A stretch of 64,000 nt of DNA, from positions 14,023,568 through 14,087,567 of the forward strand of contig NC_057925.1 of NCBI RefSeq assembly GCF_018873765.1, written 5' to 3'. Positions 32,934 to 44,580 of the stretch are shown here, piece after piece. This DNA is from Telopea speciosissima. Lineage: Eukaryota; Streptophyta; Magnoliopsida; Proteales; Proteaceae. The notes beneath the pieces were generated by a model. It worked only from the letters and a program-made list of their open reading frames with translations. It ran no database searches and had not been told where the DNA came from. Position numbers and translations under genes: made by a program. Every line of letters starts with the position of its first letter. Position 1 is the stretch's first letter.

Positions 32934-35066
32934 TTAAGTCTCGCTCTCAGTAAAAGTGCCAATTGCACCAAATAACATGTCTTCTGCAATGCTATCGTCC
33001 ACATCATCCAACATTCTCTCGAGCTCTCTATCAACGGCCTCAATGCTCTCATCAAAATTGTCGATACTATTGCTGTCAAGATATTTACTAAAAAAAAATG
33101 TTGTCAAGATTAATAGCCAACATGTTCTTCTGTTCAACTTTAGCTCTCTTTTCCATCATCAATGAATTCATCCTAACATAAACTAAATCATCTAACATCG
33201 CTGCTGACAATCTGTTTCTCTTTTTTGTTTGTGCTGCATCCCAGGCACTCCAATTTCTTTCACAAGCTGAAGAACTACACGGTTGGCTTACAATTCAAAT
33301 GGCATACTTCCGTAAGATAGGAACACTATCACCTTGAAGAGACCACTAAACCCCTACATTGGTAAAAAGATAAAACAATATAACTATGCAATTCTAAATG
33401 ACAAGTAATTTGTATATTTAATAAAAAAAAAATTTTGAAATTTTGAAGTACACTTACGAGGATGTTGTGACTTCATCATTATCATGGCACTAAAAGAAAA
33501 AATTATTGAGTTCTTCATTTGGTATGAAGCCAATTGTCCATAATATTCTTCCCTCTCATCTTCTGGAACCAATACATCACCAATGAACTCTGTTGCTTCT
33601 TTGATTTGAGGAATCTTTTTGAATCTTAGACTACAGTAATAAGTAGGGTTGAAAATAGCAGCTACATAGTGAATCATACCTAAAATATTTTCATCCCCTC
33701 TCTTATCAAAGATTCTCAAAATCTGGCCATATTGATAGTGTGTCTCCTTAAACTTCTCTAATACCTCTCTTGCTCTTTCCATTGCATCATACAAGTACGC
33801 TGAGGTAGCCCCATCACCATCGACCAAATGAAGAACTCGAATGATTGGTTCCAAAAGCTTCAAAATCTCTTATGACTCATTCCAAAATGACTCCCTTTGA
33901 ATAACATTTACCATCCTATCTGCCTCAACAGATCTAGAATTTCTTAGACTCCTTCACTCAGCTGATGCAACTAGGAGTCTAAGCTTCTCTTCCACTTCAA
34001 CAATGGACTGAAGAATTAAAAAGTTTGAAGCAAATCTAATCTTACAAGGATATTTTAGATCCTTATTTGTGAATTTCCTCATCAACTGTAAAACAATTTT
34101 AGACCTGTACAAGTAATCAATAATGCTCTTTGATTCATCAAAAATGTCTTGAACCCATATAACTTCTTCATATATATCCTTTAACATAAGATTAATACCA
34201 TGGGCTGCACATCGAGTCTTGAACAACCAACGGTATCTTCCAAGAAGCATATCAAATGCATTTCCATAATTGGAAGCATTATCTGAAATTATCTGAACAA
34301 CAACATTTGGACCAACACTTTGAATCCCTCTGTCAACAATACCAAATATAAAGTCACCAATAATCCTAGCATGTGAACACTCTTCTGACTTCAAAAAAAG
34401 GGCACCACCCAGGGAATAAGCGATCACATTAAGAAAACACCGCTTCTTTAAATCAGTCCATGAGTCAGACATTATAATGCAACCGGTTTCTATCCACGAT
34501 AATTTTACTTCTTCAGCATATTTCTCAAGGTCCATTCTTGCTCTAGAGATTATTCTACCACGAAGGGTAGAATAACTTGGAATCAGAATACTAGGATCAT
34601 ATCGAGCAGCACACTTCAACAACTTAATGAATGCCTCTGATTGAACAATATTAAATGGAATATTGTTCTTAATAAAGAATTCATGGAGGCATTTCTCCCA
34701 ATATGGCTTATCCATCTTAGGGATCATTTCCTCCATAGTGGACTGCCTTTGACCATGTGTTGTTGTGGTGAAAGAAGTCGAACCAATCACACTCTCAGTA
34801 GTTATACTCCTACGTTTTTTATTATTTGATTCAGAACTAACAACAAGAACAGCTTCTCCTTGGACATCATCAACTACTTTTTCATAAGGGGCAATATCAT
34901 GTCCACTAATTTTAGCCAAATGATACTTGGGGCGAGTGACCCCTCCGTAAAACTGTTTTTCACAAAATTTACATTTGAAATGACCATTATCAAGTTGATT
35001 AGCATGTTGCCAAAACTTGTCTTTTTGTCTTCCCACTTTTCCTACTTGTTGAAACAAACAAAACAA
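32934..35066 (-). pseudogene. hAT transposase pseudogene
   Basis: Exon 35066-33384 starts near a BED-type zinc finger (FKCKFCEKQF, then a histidine pair in PKYHLAKISGHD). It continues into a DUF659-type catalytic region with SDSWTD and IISDNASNYGNAF, which hold candidate catalytic Asp residues, and CAAHGINLML. A donor GTAAGT near 33463 and an acceptor near 33355 lead to the hAT C-terminal dimerisation region (SSACERNWSAWD), whose Glu is the third catalytic residue in the family. Breaks: TGA at 33954-33956, TAA at 33870-33872, TAG at 33346-33348 and TGA at 33295-33297, all in the expected frame. The acidic tail (ERMLDDVDDSIAEDM) reaches the stop at 32934. With four stops it is dead in cis. Confidence 0.85.
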
Positions 35067-35464
35067 TGATTATTATACCTTACAAAAATCTAAATAAGAC
35101 AAACTCATATTGGTAAAAGTAACCATATGAATTAGTTTCCCAAAAAACCAATGGAGAGGACAATGGGGAAAAGCAACATTAAAAAAATGTAATATTCTTG
35201 CATGGCACCATGTGCTTTTTTAAACCTCCCATGAAATCCCAATAAGAGAAAAACGAGAGAAACATGGATAGCCCTCCAAAGAGTAAGGAAGATAGATTTT
35301 GGGACTTTTTATATTAGAAGAGACATATCTTTCTCTGTTTCTTTGGATAAAAGCAAAGTCTCACACGTTCATTAGAGAGAAAGAGAGAGAGAGAGAGAGA
35401 GAGGGTATTAAAGCAATTAGCTTTTTCCCCATACATAGTCTAACTATAAAAGAAATAATAAATA

Positions 35465-37360
35465 GAAAAATTATCAGTGTCACCCCCTAACGTTTGACTA
35501 TATTTTAAGGCACACCCAAATATCAATTGTTACCTATTTTTAAACGGTGTAGACATATGAAATTTCTTTGACCATAGTACCCTTTACTCGAAAACATAAA
35601 AGTACAATAGAGTATTTAAATTTAATCCATTTTCAGGTACAATCTTCATCGTCACTCTTTCAACGACCTAAGTTGTTGTCGTTCACTCCGACTCTAGTTG
35701 TTGTTGTAAGGTCGCACTACCACCACTGGCACCCTCCCTCACCGCCTGATCTCCTTGACAACTGCCACAGCGACTATGACTCGTCTTCTTCGATTATTGA
35801 CGATGGTGATATTGGCTCTTCCGCAGACCCTTGCCTTTCGATCTTATTCAATCACTCCCCCACCTTCTCTTTTCTTCATAAATTATATGATTCAGAATCA
35901 TTTTTTTTTCTTTCAATATTACTACTGCAAATGAATAATATTTGCTAATCTGAAGAGCAAATCCATGAATCTACCATACCTTCACCTCTAGAAGAAACAT
36001 TCTCCGAACCCTTTTCTATCGTGAAATCTTCCACCCTAGTTGTTCCCATTCTAAGCTGTGATGAATCCATCGATGGAACCATTAACGACCCTTGAGATTT
36101 AGTGCCAAAAACTGGTGCAATGGCTAATGGGTACCTTGGAGGTGTGCAGCAGGAGGAGAGCCCGAAGCCTGTAGCAGAGATTGGAATGTGAAGATCGGGT
36201 TCTGCATGCTTAGTAGGCTTTGATGAGTCTGTTTTGTAAAGCCAACTCAGACAGTTGCTGGTGGTTATTTATAGAACCCGGGGCGGACGAAATGGCGCCA
36301 CCGCTAGTGGTGCCCATGGGGTTATTAGTAGAAGCAATATTGTTGGAAGAAGAAGAAGACAAAGCCGAAGAAGCAAATGAAGGTGGGTGAAACTTCTGTA
36401 CAAATGGGCATAAAAGGTAGTTCGGCAATGGAGATTCCAAATAAGTGGACCTCATGGTGGTGGAGGCTGTACTGCTGAAGATATCGAACCTACTCCGAGG
36501 GAACGGCGACGCCGAAAAGGGCGGCGTGGGGATTCCCTTGAACTCCTGCACGTGTCGGGGGTGAGAAAAGGGCATCTAGTCAGAAGAAGATGAAGCTGAA
36601 GGCTTTGCGCCGTTCTTCATCGACGTATGTAATGGCACCATCGACGATAGCCTTGGAAAGGACCAGCTTGACCAACTAAGACTGGTTGGGCCGAAGAAGA
36701 AGAAGAAGAACCCATCAGACCGCTTATTGGGATCTCGTTGCAAGTGGGTTCAGATCTTTGAGAATCCCTTTCAAAGTTATCCTCCTTAAAGTCATCGTCT
36801 TCGTTTTCGTCATCATTACTTTTGTTATAATCTTCTAAGCCAACTTCCTCTTGAGTATCAATGGAAGCAGTAGGAGCAGCAGGAGAAGAAGGATTGACAA
36901 CAGGGGCAACCGTATCAACACTAACCGAGGAAGAATATGAGTAGTCTCACGCGTCCAGGGTAGAAAATCTTGGGAGAAACGAACATGAAATACCAATAAA
37001 TAGAGGAAATGGGGGCATCTACTGTACTCGCCAGAGTGAGGAAGATGGTGGTTGATTGACGCCAGCTGCTTTATCGCCTGAAGGTCTCTTCTTCAGAACA
37101 TGGTAGTGTGAGGAAGAAGAAGGATATGTGGGTGTTTTAATTGAAAGGGTAGATTAGGTACTTCGCCTACTAAGAAGGGCAGAATTGTCTTTTAAAAAAT
37201 ATTAAATAGTTGACATCATCACTTAACAGTTCTATTCTAATGGTAGGGAGTTTGTGTGTAATTAATTTGGTAAACTAGGGGGTGGCGCTGATATTATGGT
37301 AGTTAGTGGGTGTGCCTTAAAATATAGGCAAACGTCAGAGGGTGGCGTTGATAATTTCCC
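35465..37360 (-). mobile_element. Mutator-like element (possible Pack-MULE) nested in the hAT
   Basis: 1,896 bp flanked by perfect 9-bp duplications TAATAAATA (35456-35464 and 37361-37369), the hallmark target size of Mutator-like elements. The ends are inverted for about 55 bp: left AAATTATCAGTGTCACCC, right reverse complemented AAATTATCAACGCCACCC. Both continue with TATATTTTAAGGCACACCC. It has no MURA transposase motifs. The interior holds minus-strand, Ser/Pro-rich exon-like sequence (36575-36210 and neighbouring GC-richer text), which looks like captured host DNA of unknown source. Confidence 0.85.
36210..36575 (-). pseudogene. Captured host-gene-like fragment inside the Mutator-like element
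   Basis: A 121-codon open frame, rich in Ser, Pro and Asn, includes HVQEFKGIPTPPFSASPFPR, LPNYLLCPFVQKFHPPSF and QQLSELALQNRLIKAY. GC content is higher than in the surrounding DNA, as in captured coding sequence. I cannot name the source gene. The upstream part (36576-36950) continues in mixed frames with an acidic stretch. Confidence 0.5.
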
Positions 37361-38744
37361 TAATAAATATGTATGTGTAGATCATCACAGTGGATGGTCT
37401 AGACTCTAGACCTAATGGGGACCCCTTCCCCCTCTTTCTCTCAGAGACATTCATGATTCTCTTAGTAAATAAATATTTTTTTCCATGATTCATGGTCTCA
37501 TTATATGGTTCCAATTGAAGGACAAAAAGTGTAATATTCCTGCATGGCACCAGATGGGCTACCATTCACCCATTTATAAAACAATTATTAACTCAAAGGA
37601 AGCTCCTCTGTTTTCCATGATTTATGGTCTCATTATACATCTGCATGGCACCAGAATCTCTGATAGAAGATGATGAAGATTTTCTGTTCTTTCATTGTTC
37701 CCGTATTAATTGTGTTTGTTTATTATCCTTATGAAGTTATGAGTGGATTTGATTTGAGTGTTGGGGTTTCAGTCCTTTATAAGTTTTTTCTTGTACAGTT
37801 GAGAAGTCGAGCTTCCCCATTTATTATTATTGTATATATTTCGATTCTAAACTATGGAAAAGATCGTATGGCTTTTGATAAATTTGGTTCTCCCTGAAAT
37901 CTATCGAACTCCACCAAAAGCTTTGATTTGAATCAAGAAATTGGCAATCGTGAGTCGTGACCAGATGAGATTTACAGGTTTGAACTTTGAACCGTTCCTG
38001 AGTTCCTCTTTAATATTAAAATCATAGATTCTGAAAATCTATAAACCATCAATAACACTGATATATTTAATTTAAAAAAAAAAACGCATGAATACAAGCA
38101 AAACAGAGTTATAGAGATGGCTGAGAAAATACTTACAGAGGGAGATGGAGAAGAGAGAGAGTCTCGCTGGCCGAATAGAGACGGAAAAGAAGAATGGGGC
38201 AGAGGCTCAATAGCTTCAGATGGAGTGTTCCCGACGCTGAAATCTCTGAAGGAGGTAGATGGGATGTGGGACGAGAGTCACGAGAGTACGAGACAGTAGT
38301 TGCAGCCTTGCAGGTAGCAAGCTTGCTGCTTGCAGCGGTGGCCGGCGCTGGAGTCGGACAAGAAGAAGCACCCCAGACGGCAGACTTGGTCTTTGAGTCT
38401 TTGACTCTTTGTCTCTCTCACGGAGTCACAGTAAAACTGTGAAAGGTGGGTTAAAGGGACGAAAGTGAAACCCTAAGGGAATTAGGGAAAAAGGGCTAAA
38501 GTGATTAAGGGAATACGTAACGGGAATGGGAATATGGGATTAAGGGATTTTTTTTAGGTTTTTTTAACTAACCGAATTATTCGTATATAATTCGGTTCAT
38601 CCGAATAGAACATGTTTTTTTAAATAGTTCAATAAGGCGCGACTTTTTCTAATTTATATTTTGAAATCGGATTCGCCAAGAACTAATCGTATTATTTGGA
38701 ATAGTTCGGTTCGGCAGAATAATTCGGCAAATTAAATAACTAGG

Positions 38745-38752
38745 GGCAAGAC
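38745..38752. repeat. Right target-site duplication of the hAT element
   Basis: GGCAAGAC directly after the TAACTAGG end of the element; the partner is at 32372-32379. Confidence 0.85.
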
Positions 38753-40120
38753 GCACTACCGGTTAACTTTCTTTCTCTCTAAATAGATATATGCCAAAAG
38801 GATTCATAGTATTGCCCATAATCTTAGCAAGGTTTTGTTGATAATAGGTGACAAGAGATCTGGAAACACAATTGAAGAGGGAAAATTATTTCTCGCATGT
38901 CAAGACCCCCCTTTTAGCCTTTCAGGAGAATCCAACTCAAATTGCCTCTATAGTGCTCCTAATCTCAAACGGAATATAAAACTAGTAAGGATGTCAAAGT
39001 TCAGCTCGAACTAGTCGGATCGACCCAAACCGACTGTTTCAACCCAGACTGAACCGAACTAATCAGGCACCAGCAGCAATAACTCCTACTTGGTATCTGT
39101 TCTACTGTATACAATATTACAAGGAGATCCAGATCAGCACCAATAGTTATCCATTCACAACCTACCACATGGATCTATATGGGTTGTACATGTGAAGAGG
39201 AACCCATTCCCATCACAATTTAAAGTTTCAACTCCAAATGAATGGAGGATGTGATTCAAAGTTGATACCAAAGCTTCCAAAAATCTACAAATAACTATCT
39301 TGAGACCTTTTATAATTATTTTGAACCACGTACATACCTCACTCATTCAGGGTTGAAAATTAGTGAGGACGACCTCTTGCAAGGATCAATATGCAGCAGA
39401 TAATGATCGGTTAATGTGTATGATGATCAACTTACACTTCTCTGGATTGGCAATGAGGCTAAACAACATTAGAATTGTCAGTTGCCACAAGAGTCAACTA
39501 GTATGATTTTTAATCTTCACCTGTGCTTATGGAGCATAGGATGCATAGATGCAACTGTATCAGCAGATTTAAACAACTCTTTTTCACAATTCTTGAGGTC
39601 TTCAAGTGCAAGGCAATCACAAACCATCAATAATTCACTAAACCCTCTCCTCTTACTACCGAGAAAAGAGAGGGGGGGCAACTCTGCACTAACCTCAACA
39701 ACCCCTCACCCACCAAAAACAAACAAAACAAAAGCAGCAATATGATCCCTCAACCCAGGTTCAGCAACATTCAGCTACTGCAAGAATGAGATGGAGAGCA
39801 CAAGCACAAAACATTACTAAACATTACTAAGATGATATCCAAAAATATTTTTTTTTTGCTAAATATAAATATTTTAAAGGTGTCGTTAGCATGAGGTAGT
39901 CACAGCCCGCAGGAACATGGGTATAAACAAGCAATGCCAAAAGAATAAACAAATTGGAACAGCATCCTCATGGGTATTGTTTTCTGTTACTTCCTGAAGC
40001 AAATGAAATAAGGGGGAAAAAAAAAAAAGGCAGCAAAATAGAAAAATACCCCAAAACAGCTTCAGGTATGTGCATGTTTGTGAGCATTCCAATACATGTG
40101 TGTGTGCACACAATACAAAA

Positions 40121-40408
40121 TCAATGCTGGTCGAGGGAGGAATGAGAAGAAATGGTATGGTCCTCTATGTTCATCACCTTCTCAGCATACCACTTGGAGA
40201 AGCCTTCTTCAAGGGCCTCTTGCATCCATGCATGCCTGCAACTCCCAACTGCTTCTGGAATGACTAGCCATTTCCTTTGGCCGGTGCTCTGTTCTGGCAA
40301 AAATTCTAGCTCCTCTTTGACAAGTAGAGCAAACATTGCAGCTTTACACAAACCCTCTGGGCTGAACTTGGAGGGTTTGCTTCTGAAATGGTAATGCCCT
40401 AACAAATC
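40121..40408 (-). pseudogene. Terminal exon of an unrecognised gene, copy B
   Basis: Same exon as 29636-29929, with acceptor ATCTCAG and the TGA conserved. A 6-nt deletion turns the KTLQD stretch into KPSK without breaking the frame. It gives 95 residues, including LLVKEELEFLPEQS and RKWLVIPEAVGSC. Confidence 0.5.
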
Positions 40409-41733
40409 CTGAGATACAAAGGAAAAGAAACAAAGCTTGGGTTGGTATGATCTAAATAAATGAGGAAATATACCAGCCAGAACGACAGTTTTAGCACTCG
40501 ATCTAAACAAATAAAATCTTGAGTTGGCATTACATCAATATAGCAAAACTGTAGAACCCATGCCTTTTGTCTCAGGGACTAAGATAAGCTGAGGGTGTAG
40601 TGAGGCTCAAGTACGATGATTGTAGGTCCCATTACCAGGATAAAAGATTCAGCCCCAACACTTTATGCGGGCTTAGAAGCCTATTTGGAGACAATTGCCC
40701 TTCAGAATCCACCATGATGCTTTGACAAAGTTATGCATTTGACACTAGTGGAACAAATTCTCTATTTCCTTTATGTATAACTAATAGTCCTCCAGGATGA
40801 CCCCATCAAACATCCCTAGTTATATCTCCAAGTACAACATTTTGGGCTTCCATAAAAATAAAAAATAAAAAAATACCACACTTGGGGCAATATTAATTGC
40901 ATGAACGGGTTGTATAATGATCGTTAAGGCACATGAAGTGTTTGTACACTTCGCTAGGAAGTCAAGTTCTTCTGGTAAAATAGGCTTGTCCAGTTTATTT
41001 GTCAGTCACCATAGGTCCTGAAAAGATCACTCTATTCCATTGATATTCTAACCAACAATGTTCCTTTAAATAACAGGAGAGATTAAAACATAAAGATGTA
41101 TTTTTCAGCCACGAAATATAACAGAAGATCTCACATATATACCAATAGCCAGAAAGGTGAGGAATTCTCAGATCAGTCCTACATACAACCTCCTTCAAAC
41201 AGTCCATACAAAATCATCAAAACTGCATAACAATGGGAGTGTACTGGTTTCAGCCTTGTGGTCAGAATCTCCAAAACTTCATTGGATTCTTAAATTTGTT
41301 GGACTAACAAGATACGTCTTGATATAATAACATGATGACCTTGACTTCGTACTGTAATCATAAGGAAAGGCGATACCACAACTATCACCCAACTCAAGCC
41401 AACTAAGCCCTATACAACTACTCAAGACTGTCTATACAGATTCTGTTCCACTATTACTCGAAAGGCATAGCTGATTTGAACTCCTGCACTCCATGGGTTC
41501 CTCACCACTTCAACCAGGTCTAATTCGGTTTATCCCTTATCCTTTGAATACCCAACTATTACAAGATCTTTCATCCATTACTGAGATCAACCCTTTGGAT
41601 TGATAAATACTGAAAGAACTACAGTAAATTGACTGATAATTGAACACGAGGTATGTACGGATGTGAACGGACAGACAAATAAGAGGTATAAGGATGACAC
41701 ATAAGATGGAATCTATTGATAGAACATAAATAC

Positions 41734-42157
41734 ATAGTTGTCAAGGCGCCACCTAGGCATCCAGGCGTTATTCCAGAGGCAAAGCAATGCACCCCCTTAC
41801 TTGAGTCAATAAAGGCATCCGCCTTGGTCACCTAGGTGTCGCCTAGGCATCTAAGGTGGTTGCCTTTTATGTGTAATCTTTTTTTTTCACTTTTTTTTAT
41901 GTATTGGTTTTAGTCTAATGCTTTGTTTGTCATTGCATGGTACACTTTAATTCGCTACACTCACCTACAAGTAATCAAGCTTATAAAACACCTTTCGAAA
42001 CCCATTAATGTCCAAAGGACCATAACCCTCGACAGTATTTGGGAGAAAACGAGGAAGGCAGAAACCACTGGCAGCGGCACTTTCTCCCTTGATTCCAGCA
42101 CCGACAAACTTCCTCTGGCTACTACGTCTCCGGCAAGTATTCCAACGGCCCTCTGAA
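41734..42157 (+). mobile_element. Left part of the CCTAGG-rich DNA transposon, copy B (truncated)
   Basis: Starts ATAGTTGTCAAGGCGCC and has the same exon-like text (ETTGSGTFSLDSSTDKLPLA). It ends at the same junction with solo-LTR sequence as copy A, so A and B share a rearranged ancestor. Confidence 0.6.
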
Positions 42158-42275
42158 GATCTCAACCGCACACTTTGGACCAAATCAGGCTTCACCAACA
42201 ACACTACACTAGTACTGGTCAATTGCATGTGGGCCATGGCAAGTAATTCCTCATCTCTAAAGTTCATATTCTTTA

Positions 42276-43243
42276 AAGTGTATGGTTTGTTTCTTTGTTA
42301 CATATGTTTCTATTTGTATGATCTAGGAATTATGTTAATGTTGTGTAAGTTTTTTTTTTTCATATGTGATATGTGTTACTATTGAAAGCAGTGATCTTAC
42401 AATGGCAGTGAAAACAAAACAGATGGTCACCTACCTCAGATGCTAAAGTTGTTTCTTCATACGATGCTGCCCAACTTCGATGTTCTCTTGCAATTATTGT
42501 ATGCTCCGGCGACTATCGTCTTATCTCAACAATGGTTGTTCAAGAGATTGCTTTCTAGCCTTCTTATCTCTCCCAAGTTAACATAAGAATGATGGTTGTT
42601 CTTGTGCATACTGCAACCAAGGCTAGAACCCCTTTTCCCTATTATACTCCCATAGGATGTGGCCACATCAGCCAACAACTATTTGTATTTCTAATTATAG
42701 GGTCAAAGGGCTCAGAACGATGGTGAAAATGTATTGGCAAAACGTTGATCATTGAAAATAACGGTGGATTATGTTGGAAGAGCGCCCAATCCAATCAAAG
42801 ATTGGTTCGACTGAGATAATGAGGAAAAGAGGATACGATGATCTGGTTCATCTCTTAACTCTTGCTCCCCAAAAGTCATAGAAGACAGGCGAGAGAAGGT
42901 AAACAGAGAAGAAGAGGAAGAAGGAGTAGACGTGAGAAATAGAGAAGGTGACTTGCAACCATTGTAGAGATGACCTACTGCTTTTTGCAACCAACGTTTG
43001 ATTCATGTGGGATCTTCAAGTGTTGAATAAGCTAATGCAACCAAGAAAAGACACAAGACCATGCCATTAAAATGGCATGCAAATTACAAGTTTAATCAAG
43101 ATTTGACTACTAATATTGTTATGAGTTTCAAATGAAAAGAATTTAAAGTTACAAATTTCAAACAAAATATTTTCATCTGGTTATGAATAAACACTTACTT
43201 TTTTTCAGTTTCCTCCACCATCTCAATGCTAGATCCCTTTCTT

Positions 43244-43278
<35 letters not shown>

Positions 43279-44066
43279 TGGGTTGACAGGTGGGGTGGAG
43301 CACCTCATTGGTAGATTGAGATCACTTTTCATTTAACTTTTAAGAATGTGAAAAACAAAATGAGAAAAATGAATATGAATTTCTGCCAACAAAGTCCATG
43401 AAAAAATAGATCATACTATCCATTGATTAGAACAAAAAAAGAAAAATTCGCTTACCTATCAAAAAGGAGAAGATAAAGATTTGCTAAATTTTTGCAATAG
43501 ATCTTATAAAAATTTGAAAGGACACAGACTTAATATTCTCAACTGCCTATAACAAATTCTGTTTTGGGTATCATGTAATGAATATGATTTTCTATTAAAA
43601 AAACAAAATTAATTGTTAATTCATTCTCATTTTACGTTCCCATCATAGCAAATGCATTTACATGTGCACAACATAAGGATGAGATGAAAACAAAAGAAAG
43701 AGAAATGCAAATAAACCAAATATTAATGCGAAGTTATTTGATTGAAGGTGGTAATCCCTTGTGAGAGGTGAGCTGTTATGGAATAAGAGCTGCAGGCACC
43801 CATATCAAACCCTGTATTCGCTTCAGTCCAATGTCACAACACTTTTTTTTCTCTGATGAAAAAAAATTGAGGGAAAAAGAATGTTTCCCGGTAGTGTTCC
43901 CCTACACCCACATACGGGGGTGGGGAATGCCCGTCGTACCCCTCTTGTTGGAAGCCCCTGTGTTCCTGCACCATCATTGTGCAGGGGCCACACATCCTGA
44001 CAGCACACCCTTCCCGTAAGATTAAATATTAAAATCATGATGTAAGGCATCAATATGGTCCCTTAT
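42276..44066. other. No gene; G-homopolymer
   Basis: No recognisable coding sequence. 43249-43278 is a pyrimidine tract running into a G-run of about 18. Around 43880-44010, text rich in GGGG/CCCC resembles short non-coding repeats seen near 8250 and 14050. Confidence 0.45.
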
Positions 44067-44580
44067 TGTGGTGCAAATTTGGCCTTATCGACCCGAACCC
44101 GCCTTAGCTCACCCTGAGACCGAACAGGGGCTGAGCTGAGATATCTTGGCCCTAAGGGCAGGTCAGGGTTGGAAATTTCTAACGCTGAGTCAAGGTCGGG
44201 TCAGGATTATACTATCAAATTTGTGTTGATATAATATATATATATATATATATATTACAAACTTTAAATGTCACCCATATTTTGTTATATAATATATTAT
44301 ATATGAAGATAATAAGTGATATAATACATTTTAATTTAGTGTTACTTTATGAAAAATTGATAATTTTCTCCCTAGCCAAGTCCAGTCCATGCATCTCCCT
44401 TCCCCCTCCCCATGATTAGAGCCAATCAAGATCAGCCCGGCCCGACCCTGAGTACGGGTCAGAGTTGGATTTTTCAGGCCTCGAGTCAGGATCGGGCCAT
44501 GTTTGGGCCCAACTAAGGGGACTCAGGATTGGGCTAGGGTTTTATAAAGTCTGTCCCAACCCGACATTGTTGCAGCCCTA
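44067..44580. mobile_element. hAT-type MITE, third copy
   Basis: The left end GTGCAAATTTGGCC and right end TTGTTGCAGCCCTA resemble the inverted ends of 13151-13558 and 22578-22920, with the same GGCCCGACCCTGA-like interior. An (AT)n microsatellite at 44230-44256 expands the middle. Confidence 0.55.

Larger units (their letters stand above)
32380..38744 (-). mobile_element. hAT transposon (6.37 kb) with 8-bp TSD
   Basis: Bounded by GGCAAGAC duplications. The left end TCTAGTTAGCAAATTCGG and the right end, reverse complemented CCTAGTTATTTAATTTG, form short imperfect inverted ends. AATTCGG/ATTCG motifs are repeated subterminally on both sides. It carries a minus-strand BED-finger/DUF659/hAT-dimerisation transposase pseudogene (32934-35066). 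A possible untranslated first exon ends at a GTAAGT donor near 38131-38136. A Mutator-like element is nested at 35465-37360. 8-bp target duplications and this domain set define hAT. Confidence 0.88.
38753..42275. repeat. Tandem array unit B
   Basis: Closely similar to unit A in the same orientation, including the 97-codon exon (with a 6-nt in-frame deletion) and the chimaeric junction between the CCTAGG-rich transposon and the solo LTR. It ends near 42275, before the 122-bp duplication, so it is truncated at its right side. Confidence 0.8.
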
